Of a stretch of 64,000 nucleotides of DNA, positions 52,827 through 62,088 are shown one piece after another (within the stretch, counting starts at the first letter, position 1; every line of letters begins with the position of its first letter). The notes under the pieces were generated by a model. That model was not told the origin of the DNA, did no database searches, and saw only the letters and a program-made list of their open reading frames with translations. A program made the translations under genes and the position numbers. Origin of the DNA: Poriferisodalis sp965208485 (GTDB taxonomy: Bacteria; Actinomycetota; Acidimicrobiia; Acidimicrobiales; Poriferisodalaceae); the NCBI RefSeq assembly GCF_965208485.1, contig NZ_OZ242344.1, forward strand, positions 62,001 to 126,000. The letters are read 5' to 3'.

Positions 52827-54269
52827 TCAGAAGCCGCTGGGGCGCTGGAACCCGCCGAGTGCATTTTCGAGGAACCGCCCGACGGCCAAGGTGGTGCGAT
52901 CCTCCAGGAACGGACCCGCGATCTGCACCCCGACCGGCAGGTCGCCCACCATGCCCACGGGCACCACCGTCGCGGGCAGCCAGGACACACCGGTCAGCCC
53001 CATCCACTTGATGATGTCGAAGTACGGACGGCTCTGGCCGTTGACGGTGATCCTGCGATTGGTGGCGGGCTTGCTGTGGTCGTGGCGGATGGCCGCAGTC
53101 GGCGTTACTGGCAGCAGCACCACGTCCCAGTTCGTAAAAAACTCCTCCCAGCGCTTGCGCTGCTGCAGCCGGCGCTCGTGCCAGCTCAGCCACTCGCGGT
53201 GGCGCATCGCGGCATACCAGATGCCCAGGTCGCCCTGCGGTTCGCCCTTCGACGCAGCGATCTCCTCCAGCTGGGCGAGCGTCCATGTCGCGGCTTCGGC
53301 AGCCGAGAGCAGATGCAGGAAGGTGTCGACCGCCTTCTCGAAGGTGAATGCCGGTCGGGCCTCGGTGTCGACGCGGGCGCCCGCTGCCTCCAGCGCGCTC
53401 GCGGCGCCCAAGAGCAGCTCCCGGTACTCGCTGTCGATCGGGCAGAGTTCCTCGTCCAGCCACACGGCCACCCGGAAGTCGGAGATGTCGGTATGACGGG
53501 CTGGCGGCAGGTCGATGGAGTAGGCCTTCGAGTTCCAGGCATCGGGACCGGCGAGCACATCGAGCGCCATCTCCAGATCGTCGACATCGCGGGCCATCGG
53601 GCCGGCGACGGCGATGTCGGCCTGGCTCAGCGTCCCCGGCATGCCGGGAATCTGGCCGAGGGCCGAGACGATGCCGTAGCTGGGCTTGTGCCCGCTGACC
53701 CCCGACCAGTGCGACGGGATGCGAATCGAGCCACCGATGTCGGAGCCGAGTTCGAGCGGGGTGTAGCCCGCAGCCAGCGCTGCGCCGGACCCGCCCGAGG
53801 ATCCGCCGGGAGTGTGCTCGATGTTGTAGGGGTTGCCGGTCGTGCCGTACACCTCGTTGTAGGACTGCGCGTCGCCCGCGAAGAGCGGCAGGTTCGTCTT
53901 GGCGAACACGATCGCGCCGGCGGCCTTGTAGCGGGCCACGGGATCGGCGTCGCGTTCGGGCACGAAGTCGGCCAGTGCCGGGGTTCCAGAGGTGGTCACA
54001 AGACCTTCTGTCTGGAAGGAGTCCTTGATGGTGACCGGCACCCCATGCAATGGACCGAGCTCGTCTCCGCGCGCCACGGCCGCATCGGCGGCGTCCGCGG
54101 CAGCGCAGGCCCGCTCGGCGTCGAGAGCGACCACCGAGTTGACGGGACCGTCGAGTCGATCTACCCGTGCGAGTGCTGCGTCCAGCAGTTCGCGCGAAGA
54201 AACGTCTCCCGCGGCTACCGCAGCAGCGGTTTTGATGGTCGTGGCGTAAGCGAAGTCATCTGCGGCCAT
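52827..54269 (-). CDS. Amidase signature family protein
   Basis: A 480-residue Ser-cisSer-Lys amidase. The lysine is in GVPVTIKDSFQTEGLVTTSG, the serines in HTPGGSSGGSGAALAAGYTP, then ELGSDIGGSIRIPSHWSGVS. The C-terminal DLPVGVQIAGPFLEDRTTL is typical. The start at 54269 has a strong AGGAGGACGGG site. The gene is a paralogue of the amidase at 47093 with clear divergence. It is followed by a CaiB gene, fitting hydrolysis of an amide and CoA activation of the acid. Confidence 0.94.
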   Translation of the reverse strand: MAADDFAYATTIKTAAAVAAGDVSSRELLDAALARVDRLDGPVNSVVALDAERACAAADAADAAVARGDELGPLHGVPVTIKDSFQTEGLVTTSGTPALADFVPERDADPVARYKAAGAIVFAKTNLPLFAGDAQSYNEVYGTTGNPYNIEHTPGGSSGGSGAALAAGYTPLELGSDIGGSIRIPSHWSGVSGHKPSYGIVSALGQIPGMPGTLSQADIAVAGPMARDVDDLEMALDVLAGPDAWNSKAYSIDLPPARHTDISDFRVAVWLDEELCPIDSEYRELLLGAASALEAAGARVDTEARPAFTFEKAVDTFLHLLSAAEAATWTLAQLEEIAASKGEPQGDLGIWYAAMRHREWLSWHERRLQQRKRWEEFFTNWDVVLLPVTPTAAIRHDHSKPATNRRITVNGQSRPYFDIIKWMGLTGVSWLPATVVPVGMVGDLPVGVQIAGPFLEDRTTLAVGRFLENALGGFQRPSGF

Positions 54270-54400
54270 CGGCCCGTCCTCCTGGTGCAAGGGTGCCGTG
54301 CTCGGCAGGCAACCTAGTTCGCCGCCCTCGCCCGCCGCCCGGTTGAGCTGCCGCAAGAAAACCGCTTGCGCCGTGTGCGCCCGTGCACAACGGTCCCGCG

Positions 54401-55078
54401 ATGCGAAATATCATGAAATTGATCGTCACTGCACTGATTGTCGCGACTATCGGCACGGCATCGCTGCCGGCAGCTGCTGCATCCCCCATCGCGGCAGGCG
54501 GATTGAGCACCAGCCGGCCCGCACAGCGGCAGCTCACCGATCTCGTCGCTGCGGGCGCCCGGCTCGGGGCGACCAGCCCGAGTATCGCCTTCCAGACGGG
54601 CAGCGTGGGTACTGCGGCCAACGGAATGCTGTCGGTGCTGTCGCTTCCGCCGCCCGTACCGTTCTTTGCGCCTCCTGCCCGCCGGGTCCGCACCCTGGTA
54701 GGGGTCGACACTTGGTTCTGGGTCACGGCCGCGAGCTGGCGGCCCATCGTGCGCATCATTCCTGTCGGCAAGGTGGTAGTGATGCTCGTGGCGACGCCGG
54801 TGACGCTGCAACTGGTGCCGGGTGACGGGACGCCCTTGGTGTCCTGCCCCGGCCCGGGCGTGCCCTGGCTGTGGCCGGGGACCCGCTCGCTGTGCAGTCA
54901 CACGTTCCAGCGAACGTCGATGTCGCGACCGTTCGGACGCTTCAGTGCCACCGTGCAGACGGTCTGGACGATCCGGTGGACATCGAACACGGGCGCATCG
55001 GGCGTTGCCGGCCCGGTGGTCGTCCCCACGCCGGTCTCGCTGCGCGTCGCCGAGGCACAGGCCGTGCTCGGGCGTTGA
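54401..55078 (+). CDS. Secreted protein of unknown function
   Basis: A 225-residue exported protein; signal peptide MRNIMKLIVTALIVATIGTA with cleavage near LPAAAA. The mature part is rich in Val/Pro/Thr with beta-type segments (RVRTLVGVDTWFWVTAASWR, SATVQTVWTIRWTSNTG), consistent with an all-beta extracellular domain. The C-terminus PVSLRVAEAQAVLGR is repeated in a remnant at 56310-56366. The ATG at 54401 is chosen for the signal peptide. Confidence 0.72.
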   Translation: MRNIMKLIVTALIVATIGTASLPAAAASPIAAGGLSTSRPAQRQLTDLVAAGARLGATSPSIAFQTGSVGTAANGMLSVLSLPPPVPFFAPPARRVRTLVGVDTWFWVTAASWRPIVRIIPVGKVVVMLVATPVTLQLVPGDGTPLVSCPGPGVPWLWPGTRSLCSHTFQRTSMSRPFGRFSATVQTVWTIRWTSNTGASGVAGPVVVPTPVSLRVAEAQAVLGR

Positions 55079-55456
55079 TCAGGTACGAGGCAACCTGGCC
55101 GCTTCTCGCTGCGCCTCGTTGGGCATTCTTCATCAGACGTTTGGGATGAACCGCACTACTGCCGATTTGTCCACTTGTGCGATCACCGCCAGATGCGCCG
55201 CACGGCATGAGGAACCGCTACTGCCTGTATTCTGCGCGAGGTGCGAACGGAGTGCACAAGAGAATCAACGCTATGAGTTACAGAAGAAATGTGCTGACAG
55301 TCAGCATCCTTCTAGCATCAACACAGTTGGTCTGGGAGCGCGCCCGCTTCTGCATCGAGTGGGTCCGAGGTGCTCGCGAACAATGAGCGTGTGTTGGTTG
55401 TGCGCGACGGCAATTGGGTCAGGCATCGTTTCGCCCAATCACTGCCTGACTCATCT

Positions 55457-55562
55457 AAGGGTCCGCCGCGTCTTAAGTCACGTGATCCGCTCACGCATTT
55501 CCGCAGGTCAGAGACCTGCGCATGGGGGAGAATCACGCGACTTGACTGATGGCGGACCCTAA
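55457..55562. mobile_element. MITE-like palindromic element, CTAA-bounded
   Basis: About 30 bp at each end are imperfect inverted repeats (AAGGGTCCGCC and GGCGGACCCTA at the tips, GTCACGTGAT and AATCACGCGAC further in). The centre is a perfect hairpin GCAGGTC-AGA-GACCTGC (55503-55519). CTAA occurs at both edges (55455-55458, 55559-55562), a YTAR-type duplication. The ATG of the next ORF lies in the right arm. Confidence 0.7.
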
Positions 55563-56010
55563 CGTCATCATCCAAGGTGAGCACATTGTCAGCCGTGACG
55601 GAACATCTGGTTGTACATATCGCGGAGTGGAGACGCAATCGCCCGGTGAGATAGGACCCATGGAAGTCAAGATCAGCCGCGAAGTTGCACACAACTCCCA
55701 AAGCTGCCAGATGGAACTCGAAAACGCGATATTGACCCTAGACCAAGCGCGCGCTCGAAACATAGTATCAGAACCAACCAAGACGCAAACGAAATCATTG
55801 TCGGCAGGTGATGGTAACGGAACGTTCTGCGCGTCTGTGGACACTTGGAATCGCTACAACGTCAACTACGTGCAGGGTTTATCAAACGGAAGCATACGTT
55901 ACGAGTGGGACCATCAGAAGTGGGGTGGCTGCACGATACTCCTCAGCTTCCACCGAGTTACCGGCTACTGGGGCGCTGACACGAACCAGCGCATTCGACT
56001 GCGTCGATAG
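55549..56010 (+). CDS. Hypothetical protein in the low-GC patch
   Basis: A 153-residue frame (MADPNVIIQGEHIVSRDGTS) with a plausible C-terminal half (CASVDTWNRYNVNYVQGLSN, EWDHQKWGGCTILLSFHRVT). No signal peptide is present, although the Cys/Trp/Asn content recalls secreted proteins; the true 5' end may have been lost when the palindromic element inserted. The family is not recognised. Confidence 0.45.
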   Translation: MADPNVIIQGEHIVSRDGTSGCTYRGVETQSPGEIGPMEVKISREVAHNSQSCQMELENAILTLDQARARNIVSEPTKTQTKSLSAGDGNGTFCASVDTWNRYNVNYVQGLSNGSIRYEWDHQKWGGCTILLSFHRVTGYWGADTNQRIRLRR

Positions 56011-56067
56011 TCGCAACGGACTAACGGAAATCGAGGCATCGGTTCTTATGATCGTCGGAATCATCAC

Positions 56068-56304
56068 ATGAATACACTAACGGCATTGCTGACTACTGCC
56101 GCCTTGACCGTGCTATTGCTGCTCGTGGCTGCAATGATTCGTACCCAGCGACGACGGCATTATCTCCGGGCGGCCGTCATTCCACTGTCACTCGTCGGTA
56201 TCCTCAGCCTTCCATCACTTGGACTATTCGTCCTTGCTGCGGCTCTGGCGTGTTTGCTCGCGTCGTGGGGCGGATGGCCGCGCAGGCGGGTGCCTCATGT
56301 GTGA
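56068..56304 (+). CDS. Small two-helix membrane protein
   Basis: A 78-residue product with two hydrophobic segments (LTALLTTAALTVLLLLVAAM and VIPLSLVGILSLPSLGLFVL with AAALACLLA) separated by an Arg/His-rich turn (RTQRRRHYLR) and an Arg-rich C-terminus. Codon use is less biased than its neighbours. Function unknown. Confidence 0.45.
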   Translation: MNTLTALLTTAALTVLLLLVAAMIRTQRRRHYLRAAVIPLSLVGILSLPSLGLFVLAAALACLLASWGGWPRRRVPHV

Positions 56305-56309
56305 CGCCA

Positions 56310-56366
56310 ATTCCCGCGCCGGTCTCGCTGCGTGTTGCCGAGGCCCAAGCCGTGCTGGGTCGTTGA
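56310..56366 (+). pseudogene. Remnant 3' end of a paralogue of the secreted-protein gene
   Basis: The last 19 codons (IPAPVSLRVAEAQAVLGR and TGA) match the end of the gene at 54401-55078. In the 15 codons before the stop, six nucleotide differences are all synonymous third-position changes, so this was a separate coding paralogue and not a recent DNA duplication. The rest of that gene is gone. Confidence 0.8.
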
Positions 56367-56455
56367 TCAAGGGGTCCGCGGCGGCGCAGTAGTTTCGGCG
56401 CGCAACATCGATGCCGTAGCGTTCCCGCAAGGGACGCTGACCAAAGGAGACTGCC

Positions 56456-58939
56456 GTGCTCAACCTTCGTGTCTTGGACCTGTCGGATCATCGGGGCCAA
56501 TTGGCCGGGGCGATGCTGGCTGACTTGGGTGCCGACGTGGTCTTGGTGGAACCGCCGGGCGGGTCGGCGGCGCGCGCCGTGGGACCCTTCGTGGCCGGCC
56601 GCGACGGCGACCCCGAGGCGTCGCTGTGGTTCTGGTCGTACAACCGGGGCAAGCGCAGCATCGTGCTGGACCTCGACACCGATGAGGGCCGTGACCGGCT
56701 GGCAGAGCTTGCAGCAGGCGCCGACGTGGTCATCGAGTCCGACAAGCCCGGCGTCATGGCCGCCAAGGGTCTGGGCGCCGACGATCTGGCCGCCGTCAAC
56801 CCGGCGCTCGTCTACACGTCGATCACGCCGTTCGGCCAGAGCGGCCCCAAAGCGCAGTGGGCCGCGACGGACATCGTGGTGTCGGCGGCTTCGATGCTGT
56901 CCAACATCATCGGCGACGACGACCGGCCGCCGTTGCGCATCCCGCTCGACCAGTGCTACCTGCACGCTTCCGCCGAAGCGGCTGCCGCCACCATGATCGC
57001 CTTGCGCGAGCGCAGCCGCTCTGGTCGGGGCCAGCACGTGGACGTGAGCGCCCAGCAGGCGGCCGGCCAAGCCCTGCAGTCGATGTCGCTGTGCCACCTG
57101 TACAACTCGCCCGAGGCCGGACGATTCAGCGGCGGCGCCAAGCTGGGCCCGTTCACGGTGCGTCTGCGCTCCCCGGCGGCAGACGGGTATGTGTCCGCCA
57201 CGATCCTGTTCGGCGAGTCCATCGGCCCATTCGGCCAGCGGCTGTTCGAATGGATGCACGCCCAAGGCGGCTGCTCCGACGCCGACCTCGAAATCGACTG
57301 GATCAACTTCGTCGAAGGCGTGATGACGGGCCGCATCGGATTCGGCGAGTACGACCGCATCCAGCAGGTCGCCGCCGACTTCACGGCCACCCGCACCAAG
57401 GCCGAGCTGCTGACCGCAGCACTCGAGCACCGGCTGCTGATGGTGCCCATCACGACGGTGCAGGACGTAGTGGAGGCGCCGCACTACACAGAGCGCGGCT
57501 TCTGGCGCGACATTGACGTCGGCGACCAGCAGGCGGTGCGGTTCCCCGGGCCGTTCGCGAACATGAGCCGCACACCGGTCGAAGTGGCAGGGCCGCCGCC
57601 GACGTTGGGCGAGCACACCGATGCGGTGCTGGCCGACGCAGCCGGGACGCCGCGTACGCCGGCGGTGGCTTCCGATGACGTGTCGGCACGCCTGAACGCA
57701 GCGGTGCCCGCCGGCCATCGCGACCCCACCCAGCCGCTTGCCGACGTCAAGATCCTCGACTTCATGTGGGTGATGGCCGGGCCGGCGGCCACCAGAGTGC
57801 TGGCCGACTGGGGCGCCACCGTCGTGCGGGTCGAGTCGTCGCACAAGGTCGAGGCGGCTCGCACTATCCAGCCCTTCCTCAATGACGAGGGCGGCGCCGA
57901 CAATGGCGGCCTCTACCAGAACATGAATGCAGGAAAGCTCGGCATCACCATCGACATGGCGAAGATGGACCAGCCGGCGTGCCGGGACCTGGTGCTCGAC
58001 CTGGTGCGCTGGGCAGATGTGGTCTGCGAGTCATTCTCGCCGAGGGCGATGCGCGACTGGGGCCTGTCCTATGAGGACCTGTGCGAGGTCAATCCCGACA
58101 TCATCATGGCGTCGAGCTGCCTCTTCGGGCAGTCCGGGCCGCTGTCGTCGCTCGCCGGCTTCGGCACGATGGGCGCGTCCATGTCGGGCTTCTATGAGAT
58201 GACCGGCTGGCCTGATCGTGATCCCGCAGGCGTCTTCGGCGCGTACACCGACTACGTGTCGCCGCGGTTCTTGAGCACGGCGATTCTGGCCGCGCTGGAC
58301 CATCGCGACCGCACCGGCGAGGGTCAGTACATCGACCTCTCCCAAGCCGAGGCGTCCATGTCGTTCCTGGCGCCAGCGGTGCTCGACTACACGGTCAACG
58401 GTCAGATGCCCCCCAAGCTGGGCAACGCGCACCCGCAGATGTCTCCCCACGGCGTGTACCCGAGTGCGGGCGAGAACCGCTGGATCGCCATCGCCTGCGA
58501 GAACGACGACCAGTGGAAAGCGCTGTGCTGGATTGTCGGGGAGTCGTTGGGTGGATTCGGCGAGCTGGGGCCCGATGAGCGGCGCGAACGAGCCGGCGAG
58601 ATCGACGAAGCGATCTCGGCGTGGACTTCGAGCCGGGAGGGCAGCGAAGCCGACGCCCTCTTGCAGCGCGGGGGCATACCCGCTCACGCGATCCCGACCT
58701 CGGTGACCATGCCGACCGACGGTCAGCTCGTGCATCGCAACCATTTCCGCAATGTCACCCACGCCACGAACGGCACCATGTGGGTGGAAGGCGCTCGATT
58801 CGCCATGTCACGCAGCTCCGATGGTATTCACCACGGCGGGCCGACCTACGGCGAGCACACCTTCGAGGTGCTGGAACGGCTGCTCGGCTACGACGCGGAT
58901 CAGATCGCTGAGCTGGCCGTGGCAGGAGTGCTGGAATAG
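56456..58939 (+). CDS. Tandem CaiB/BaiF CoA-transferase (two domains in one protein)
   Basis: An 827-residue protein with two CaiB/BaiF domains. Domain 1 (about 1-400): VLDLSDHRGQLAGAMLADLG then ADVVLVEPPGG, YTSITPFGQSGPKAQWAATD. Domain 2 (about 425-827): VKILDFMWVMAGPAATRVLA then DWGATVVRVES, and GEGQYIDLSQAEASMSFLAP with the expected catalytic aspartate. In domain 1 the equivalent position is HVDVSAQQAAG. Fused pairs could form an intramolecular version of the usual interlocked dimer. The start is the GTG at 56456 after AAAGGAGACTGCC. Confidence 0.92.
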   Translation: MLNLRVLDLSDHRGQLAGAMLADLGADVVLVEPPGGSAARAVGPFVAGRDGDPEASLWFWSYNRGKRSIVLDLDTDEGRDRLAELAAGADVVIESDKPGVMAAKGLGADDLAAVNPALVYTSITPFGQSGPKAQWAATDIVVSAASMLSNIIGDDDRPPLRIPLDQCYLHASAEAAAATMIALRERSRSGRGQHVDVSAQQAAGQALQSMSLCHLYNSPEAGRFSGGAKLGPFTVRLRSPAADGYVSATILFGESIGPFGQRLFEWMHAQGGCSDADLEIDWINFVEGVMTGRIGFGEYDRIQQVAADFTATRTKAELLTAALEHRLLMVPITTVQDVVEAPHYTERGFWRDIDVGDQQAVRFPGPFANMSRTPVEVAGPPPTLGEHTDAVLADAAGTPRTPAVASDDVSARLNAAVPAGHRDPTQPLADVKILDFMWVMAGPAATRVLADWGATVVRVESSHKVEAARTIQPFLNDEGGADNGGLYQNMNAGKLGITIDMAKMDQPACRDLVLDLVRWADVVCESFSPRAMRDWGLSYEDLCEVNPDIIMASSCLFGQSGPLSSLAGFGTMGASMSGFYEMTGWPDRDPAGVFGAYTDYVSPRFLSTAILAALDHRDRTGEGQYIDLSQAEASMSFLAPAVLDYTVNGQMPPKLGNAHPQMSPHGVYPSAGENRWIAIACENDDQWKALCWIVGESLGGFGELGPDERRERAGEIDEAISAWTSSREGSEADALLQRGGIPAHAIPTSVTMPTDGQLVHRNHFRNVTHATNGTMWVEGARFAMSRSSDGIHHGGPTYGEHTFEVLERLLGYDADQIAELAVAGVLE

Positions 58940-58963
58940 CCGCCCGCCGGGTCGGCAGGGTGC

Positions 58964-59026
58964 TCAGCTCTCGAACTTGCCGACCTTGGTGCCGGTGACT
59001 TTCTCGTAGTCTGCGTGTTCTAGCAT
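58964..59026 (-). CDS. Very short ORF, possible gene-end remnant
   Basis: A 20-codon frame (MLEHADYEKVTGTKVGKFES) between the CaiB gene and repeat copy E. The frame is open further upstream into the repeat. It could be the end of a lost gene. No function is assigned. Confidence 0.2.
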   Translation of the reverse strand: MLEHADYEKVTGTKVGKFES

Positions 59027-59056
59027 TGTGACTTGCTGGATGCGTCCTCGTCGCGT

Positions 59057-59150
59057 CGCCTGTCGCTCCCCGCTCTTGTACCCAACCTCAATCGGAAACG
59101 GGCTCACGGGCCGCTCGGGCCACGGCTTCGCCTGCCGGCTCAGCCTCCGC
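59057..59150 (-). repeat. Dispersed repeat, copy E
   Basis: On the minus strand it reads GAGGCTGAGCCGGCAGGCGA, then AGCCGTGGCCCGAGCGGCCC and, after a variable middle, AGAGCGGGGAGCGACAGG. The first half is nearly identical to copy D. It is intergenic, upstream of the quinone oxidoreductase gene. 59151-59278 holds no gene. Confidence 0.85.
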
Positions 59151-59278
59151 ATGAGCGTACGCACCGGGCCGTGACGGCGTCCCGGAATGCGGTGACCGGT
59201 CGTTGCTACGGTGCTGCCGTCTCGGCGGGGTTCAGTGAGCCGGACCGAGTGCGCAGGCGATCGAGTCAGGGAGCACCT

Positions 59279-60265
59279 ATGAGAGCGTGGCGATTGAACG
59301 AGTTGGGCTACCCGTGGGACGTGCTGGAGCTGGGCGAGTACGACTCTCCCGAGCCAGGTCCGGGCCAGGCACGGATCACGGTGGAGGCCACCGACCTCAA
59401 CTTCGCGGACATCCTGCACTGCCAGGGCACCTACCAGGAGCGGTGGGATCCTCCCTTCACGCCCGGCATGGGTGCGTCGGGCACGGTGGTTGCCGTGGGT
59501 CCCGATTGCGACCTGAAAATCGGCGACCGCGTGATCGGCTCAGGCGCGGGTGGCTGGGGCGGCTACGCCAGCGAAGCGCTCATCCGGAGCCGCACGGCAC
59601 GCCATGTGCCCGACGATGTGTCGCTCCCGGCTGCCTGCGCGGCGAATGTGATCTACAGCACGGCATGGTTCTCGCTGTACCGGCGCGGGCAGATGCAGGC
59701 CGGAGAGACGGTGCTGGTGCTCGCCGCCGCCGGCGGCGTCGGTTCTGCCGCCGTGCAGATGGCCAAGGCAGCGGGATGCACGGTGCTGGCCGCGGCTGGC
59801 GGGCCCGCCAAGGTGGAGACCTGCCGCCAGCTCGGCGCCGACATCGTCATCGACTACGACAACGACGACCTCTACCAGTCAGTGATGGACGCCACCGGGG
59901 GCCGGGGCTGCGACATCATCTACGACCCGGTCGGCGGCAAGTACTTCGATGTGGCCCGGCGACTGGTGGCGTGGGAAGGCCGGCTGCTGGTGGTCGGATT
60001 TGCCAGCGGCACGATCCCGCAGGCACCGGCCAACCACGTGCTGGTCAAGAACTATTCAGTGGTCGGCGTGCACATGGGCGGCTACCGCGGGCGCAAGGAC
60101 GAGGTGCTCGCTGAGTGCTACGCCGAGATCTGGCCGCGAGTGGCCGACGGCACGCTCGACCCGCTCGTCAGCCAGGAGCTGCCGCTCGAAGGTCTGATCG
60201 ACGGGCTGCGTGACCTGCACGAGCGTCGTACCACCGGCCGCGTCCTGCTCCGCCCCGATCTGTAG
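59279..60265 (+). CDS. NADPH:quinone oxidoreductase-like MDR-family protein
   Basis: A 328-residue zinc-independent medium-chain dehydrogenase/reductase. Blocks: VEATDLNFADILHCQGTY, PFTPGMGASGTVVAVGPDCD, VLVLAAAGGVGSAAVQMAKA (cofactor-binding AAxGGVG), and VLVKNYSVVGVHMGGYRGR. The ATG at 59279 has CAGGGAG upstream; the frame open to 59033 reads through repeat copy E. It may reduce a quinone or an enoyl-CoA-like substrate. Confidence 0.93.
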   Translation: MRAWRLNELGYPWDVLELGEYDSPEPGPGQARITVEATDLNFADILHCQGTYQERWDPPFTPGMGASGTVVAVGPDCDLKIGDRVIGSGAGGWGGYASEALIRSRTARHVPDDVSLPAACAANVIYSTAWFSLYRRGQMQAGETVLVLAAAGGVGSAAVQMAKAAGCTVLAAAGGPAKVETCRQLGADIVIDYDNDDLYQSVMDATGGRGCDIIYDPVGGKYFDVARRLVAWEGRLLVVGFASGTIPQAPANHVLVKNYSVVGVHMGGYRGRKDEVLAECYAEIWPRVADGTLDPLVSQELPLEGLIDGLRDLHERRTTGRVLLRPDL

Positions 60266-60429
60266 GCGCTCAGCCGCGGGCAGCTGTGCTTGATGGTGTC
60301 CGCTCAGCCGCGGGCCACGGTGCAGCCGACCGATTCGCGGTCCCGCGTCTGCGTGGTGACCCCGGCCGATTGCCGCAGCATTGACGGTTTCTGGCCGCTC
60401 GACGCCTCGGCATCGCAGTCGCAGATCGT

Positions 60430-60666
60430 TTGATTGACAACATTCGCATGGGGTTCGCGCGCATCGAACCCATCATCGTCGCCGATCTCGAGAGCGCCGC
60501 ACGGATCGGCGAGGAGTTTGCCGACCAAGGCTTCTCCATCGTCGACCGGACGAGCTGGGCGATCATGCTGCGCGTCGGCGTGCACGAGGCCATCGCTTTG
60601 GACACCGGCTTCTGGATCTATCGATTCGGACGCGACAGGCGTCAGGCATTCACGGTGTACAACTGA
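60430..60666 (+). pseudogene. C-terminal fragment of a PIN-domain (VapC-like) toxin
   Basis: The segment GFSIVDRTSWAIMLRVGVHE then AIALDTGFWIYRFGR resembles the C-terminal half of PIN-domain ribonucleases (pattern D..S...M...G...A...D..F). The N-terminal part with the first catalytic aspartate is absent, the only start is a TTG, and no antitoxin gene is next to it. Likely a decayed toxin gene. Confidence 0.5.
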
Positions 60667-60804
60667 CCGCCACCGATCCCGCTCGGCGTGTCACCGGGGC
60701 TCATCGGGAGGATCGTAGACTTTGCCGGTGCATCCAGGCCCCGGCTGGGGCACCGATTTCTGGGGCACATTGGGTAGTTGGGCACCTGGGTAGGAGGTGG
60801 CCGT

Positions 60805-61917
60805 ATGCTGATCGGCTTGCCGCGCGAAACCAAGGCGGGCGAGCAGCGTGTCGGGCTGACGCCCCACGCTGTTCGTGAATTGGTGCTGCACGAGCACGAT
60901 GTCGTCGTCGAGACAGGAGCGGGTGCTGGCATTCGAGTACCCGATGCCACCTTCGAGATGGCCGGCGCTCGCATCGGCACCTGCGACGAGGTGTGGGAGA
61001 AGTCTGAGCTGATCGTCAAGGTGAAGGAGCCGCAGTCACCCGAACGCAAGATGCTCAGCGAGGGCCAGATCCTCTTCGCCTACCTGCACCTCGCCCCCGA
61101 CCCCGACCAGACGACCGATCTCGTGGAATCGGGAGCGGCATGCGTCGCCTACGAGACCGTCACCGACTCGCGTGGCGGTTTGCCGCTGCTGGCACCGATG
61201 TCGCGGGTTGCGGGCCGCCTCGCCGTGCAGGCCGGCGCCTGGGCGCTGGAGACGGCGCACGGTGGCATCGGCTTGCTGATCGGCGGGGTGCCCGGGGTGC
61301 CGCCGGCTCGCGTGGTGATCATCGGCGGGGGAGTCGTCGGCGAGAACGCTGCCGAGATAGCGATCGGCATGGGCGCCGATGTACGAGTGCTGGACATCGA
61401 TCCGACGGTGCTGGACCATCTAGAGCAGCGCTTCGGCGCCTCGGTGGTGACGGTCACCTCGACACGCGCCTCTGTCGAGACCGAAGTGGTGGGTGCCGAC
61501 CTGGTGATCGGCGCCGTGCTGGTGACCGGTGCGAGGGCGCCGAAGATGGTGACCGCCGAGCTGATCGCCCAGATGCGCCCCGGCTCTGTCGTCGTCGATG
61601 TCGCCATCGACCAAGGCGGGTGCTTCGAGACATCCAGGCCGACCACGCACGCCGAGCCGACCTTCGTGGCCGACGATGTTGTCCACTACTGCGTGGCGAA
61701 CATGCCAGGCGCCGTGCCGTTGACCTCAACCCGAGCCCTCAGCGACGCCACCCTGCCCCGAGTGCTGGCGATCGCCGAGAACGGCCTCGACGCCCTGCGC
61801 ACTGACCCCCACTTGCGGGCTGGCCTCAACGTCTACAAGGGCCGCGTCACCGAGTCCCACGTCGCCGCCGCCCTCGACCTCCCCTACACCGACCCCCTCA
61901 CCGCCCTCGGCTTCTAG
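60805..61917 (+). CDS. ald: Alanine dehydrogenase
   Basis: A 370-residue NAD-dependent enzyme that interconverts L-alanine and pyruvate plus ammonia. Motifs: MLIGLPRETKAGEQRVGLTP, LIVKVKEPQSPER (catalytic lysine region), LFAYLHLAPDP (catalytic histidine), and the Rossmann VVIIGGGVVGENAAEIAIGM. The C-terminus ends LDLPYTDPLTALGF. A strong TAGGAGGTGG precedes the ATG at 60805. It could supply or assimilate ammonium released by the amidases nearby. Confidence 0.97.
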   Translation: MLIGLPRETKAGEQRVGLTPHAVRELVLHEHDVVVETGAGAGIRVPDATFEMAGARIGTCDEVWEKSELIVKVKEPQSPERKMLSEGQILFAYLHLAPDPDQTTDLVESGAACVAYETVTDSRGGLPLLAPMSRVAGRLAVQAGAWALETAHGGIGLLIGGVPGVPPARVVIIGGGVVGENAAEIAIGMGADVRVLDIDPTVLDHLEQRFGASVVTVTSTRASVETEVVGADLVIGAVLVTGARAPKMVTAELIAQMRPGSVVVDVAIDQGGCFETSRPTTHAEPTFVADDVVHYCVANMPGAVPLTSTRALSDATLPRVLAIAENGLDALRTDPHLRAGLNVYKGRVTESHVAAALDLPYTDPLTALGF

Positions 61918-61947
61918 CAGTGATTCGCCCTGGGTTTTGCGCAGGCC

Positions 61948-62058
61948 TGTGGGGGTCCTTGAGTTTCGCGTAGGCGTATTACTGGGTTCATGCTGCCGGT
62001 TTGTGTCGGTGCCGGGTCTCGAACTCGACGGGTGTCAGCATGCCAAGCGAGGTGTGGC
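61948..62058 (-). mobile_element. Remnant of an IS3-type element (transposase 3' end and terminal repeat)
   Basis: On the minus strand RHTSLGMLTPVEFETRHRHK then PAA and a stop (61988-61990) is the typical end of an IS3-type OrfB. The following TGTGGGGGTCC (from 61948) looks like its terminal repeat. The rest of the element is missing. It is unlike the IS3 element at 17193. Confidence 0.75.
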
Positions 62059-62088
62059 GTCGCTGCGAGCGCCTCGCCGTGGCTCCCA

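Larger units (their letters stand above)
55079..56309. other. Lower-GC patch between two copies of one gene end
   Basis: This 1.2-kb stretch has visibly lower GC and more stop codons than its surroundings. It contains one palindromic element and two weak ORFs (55549-56010, 56068-56304). The part 55079-55456 holds no gene I can support. It is bounded by the end of the secreted-protein gene and a paralogous remnant of the same end. Confidence 0.6.

Noticed and set aside
55177..55383. A 69-codon ORF in the low-GC patch
   Set aside because: No ribosome binding site, no motif and no conserved neighbour supports it.
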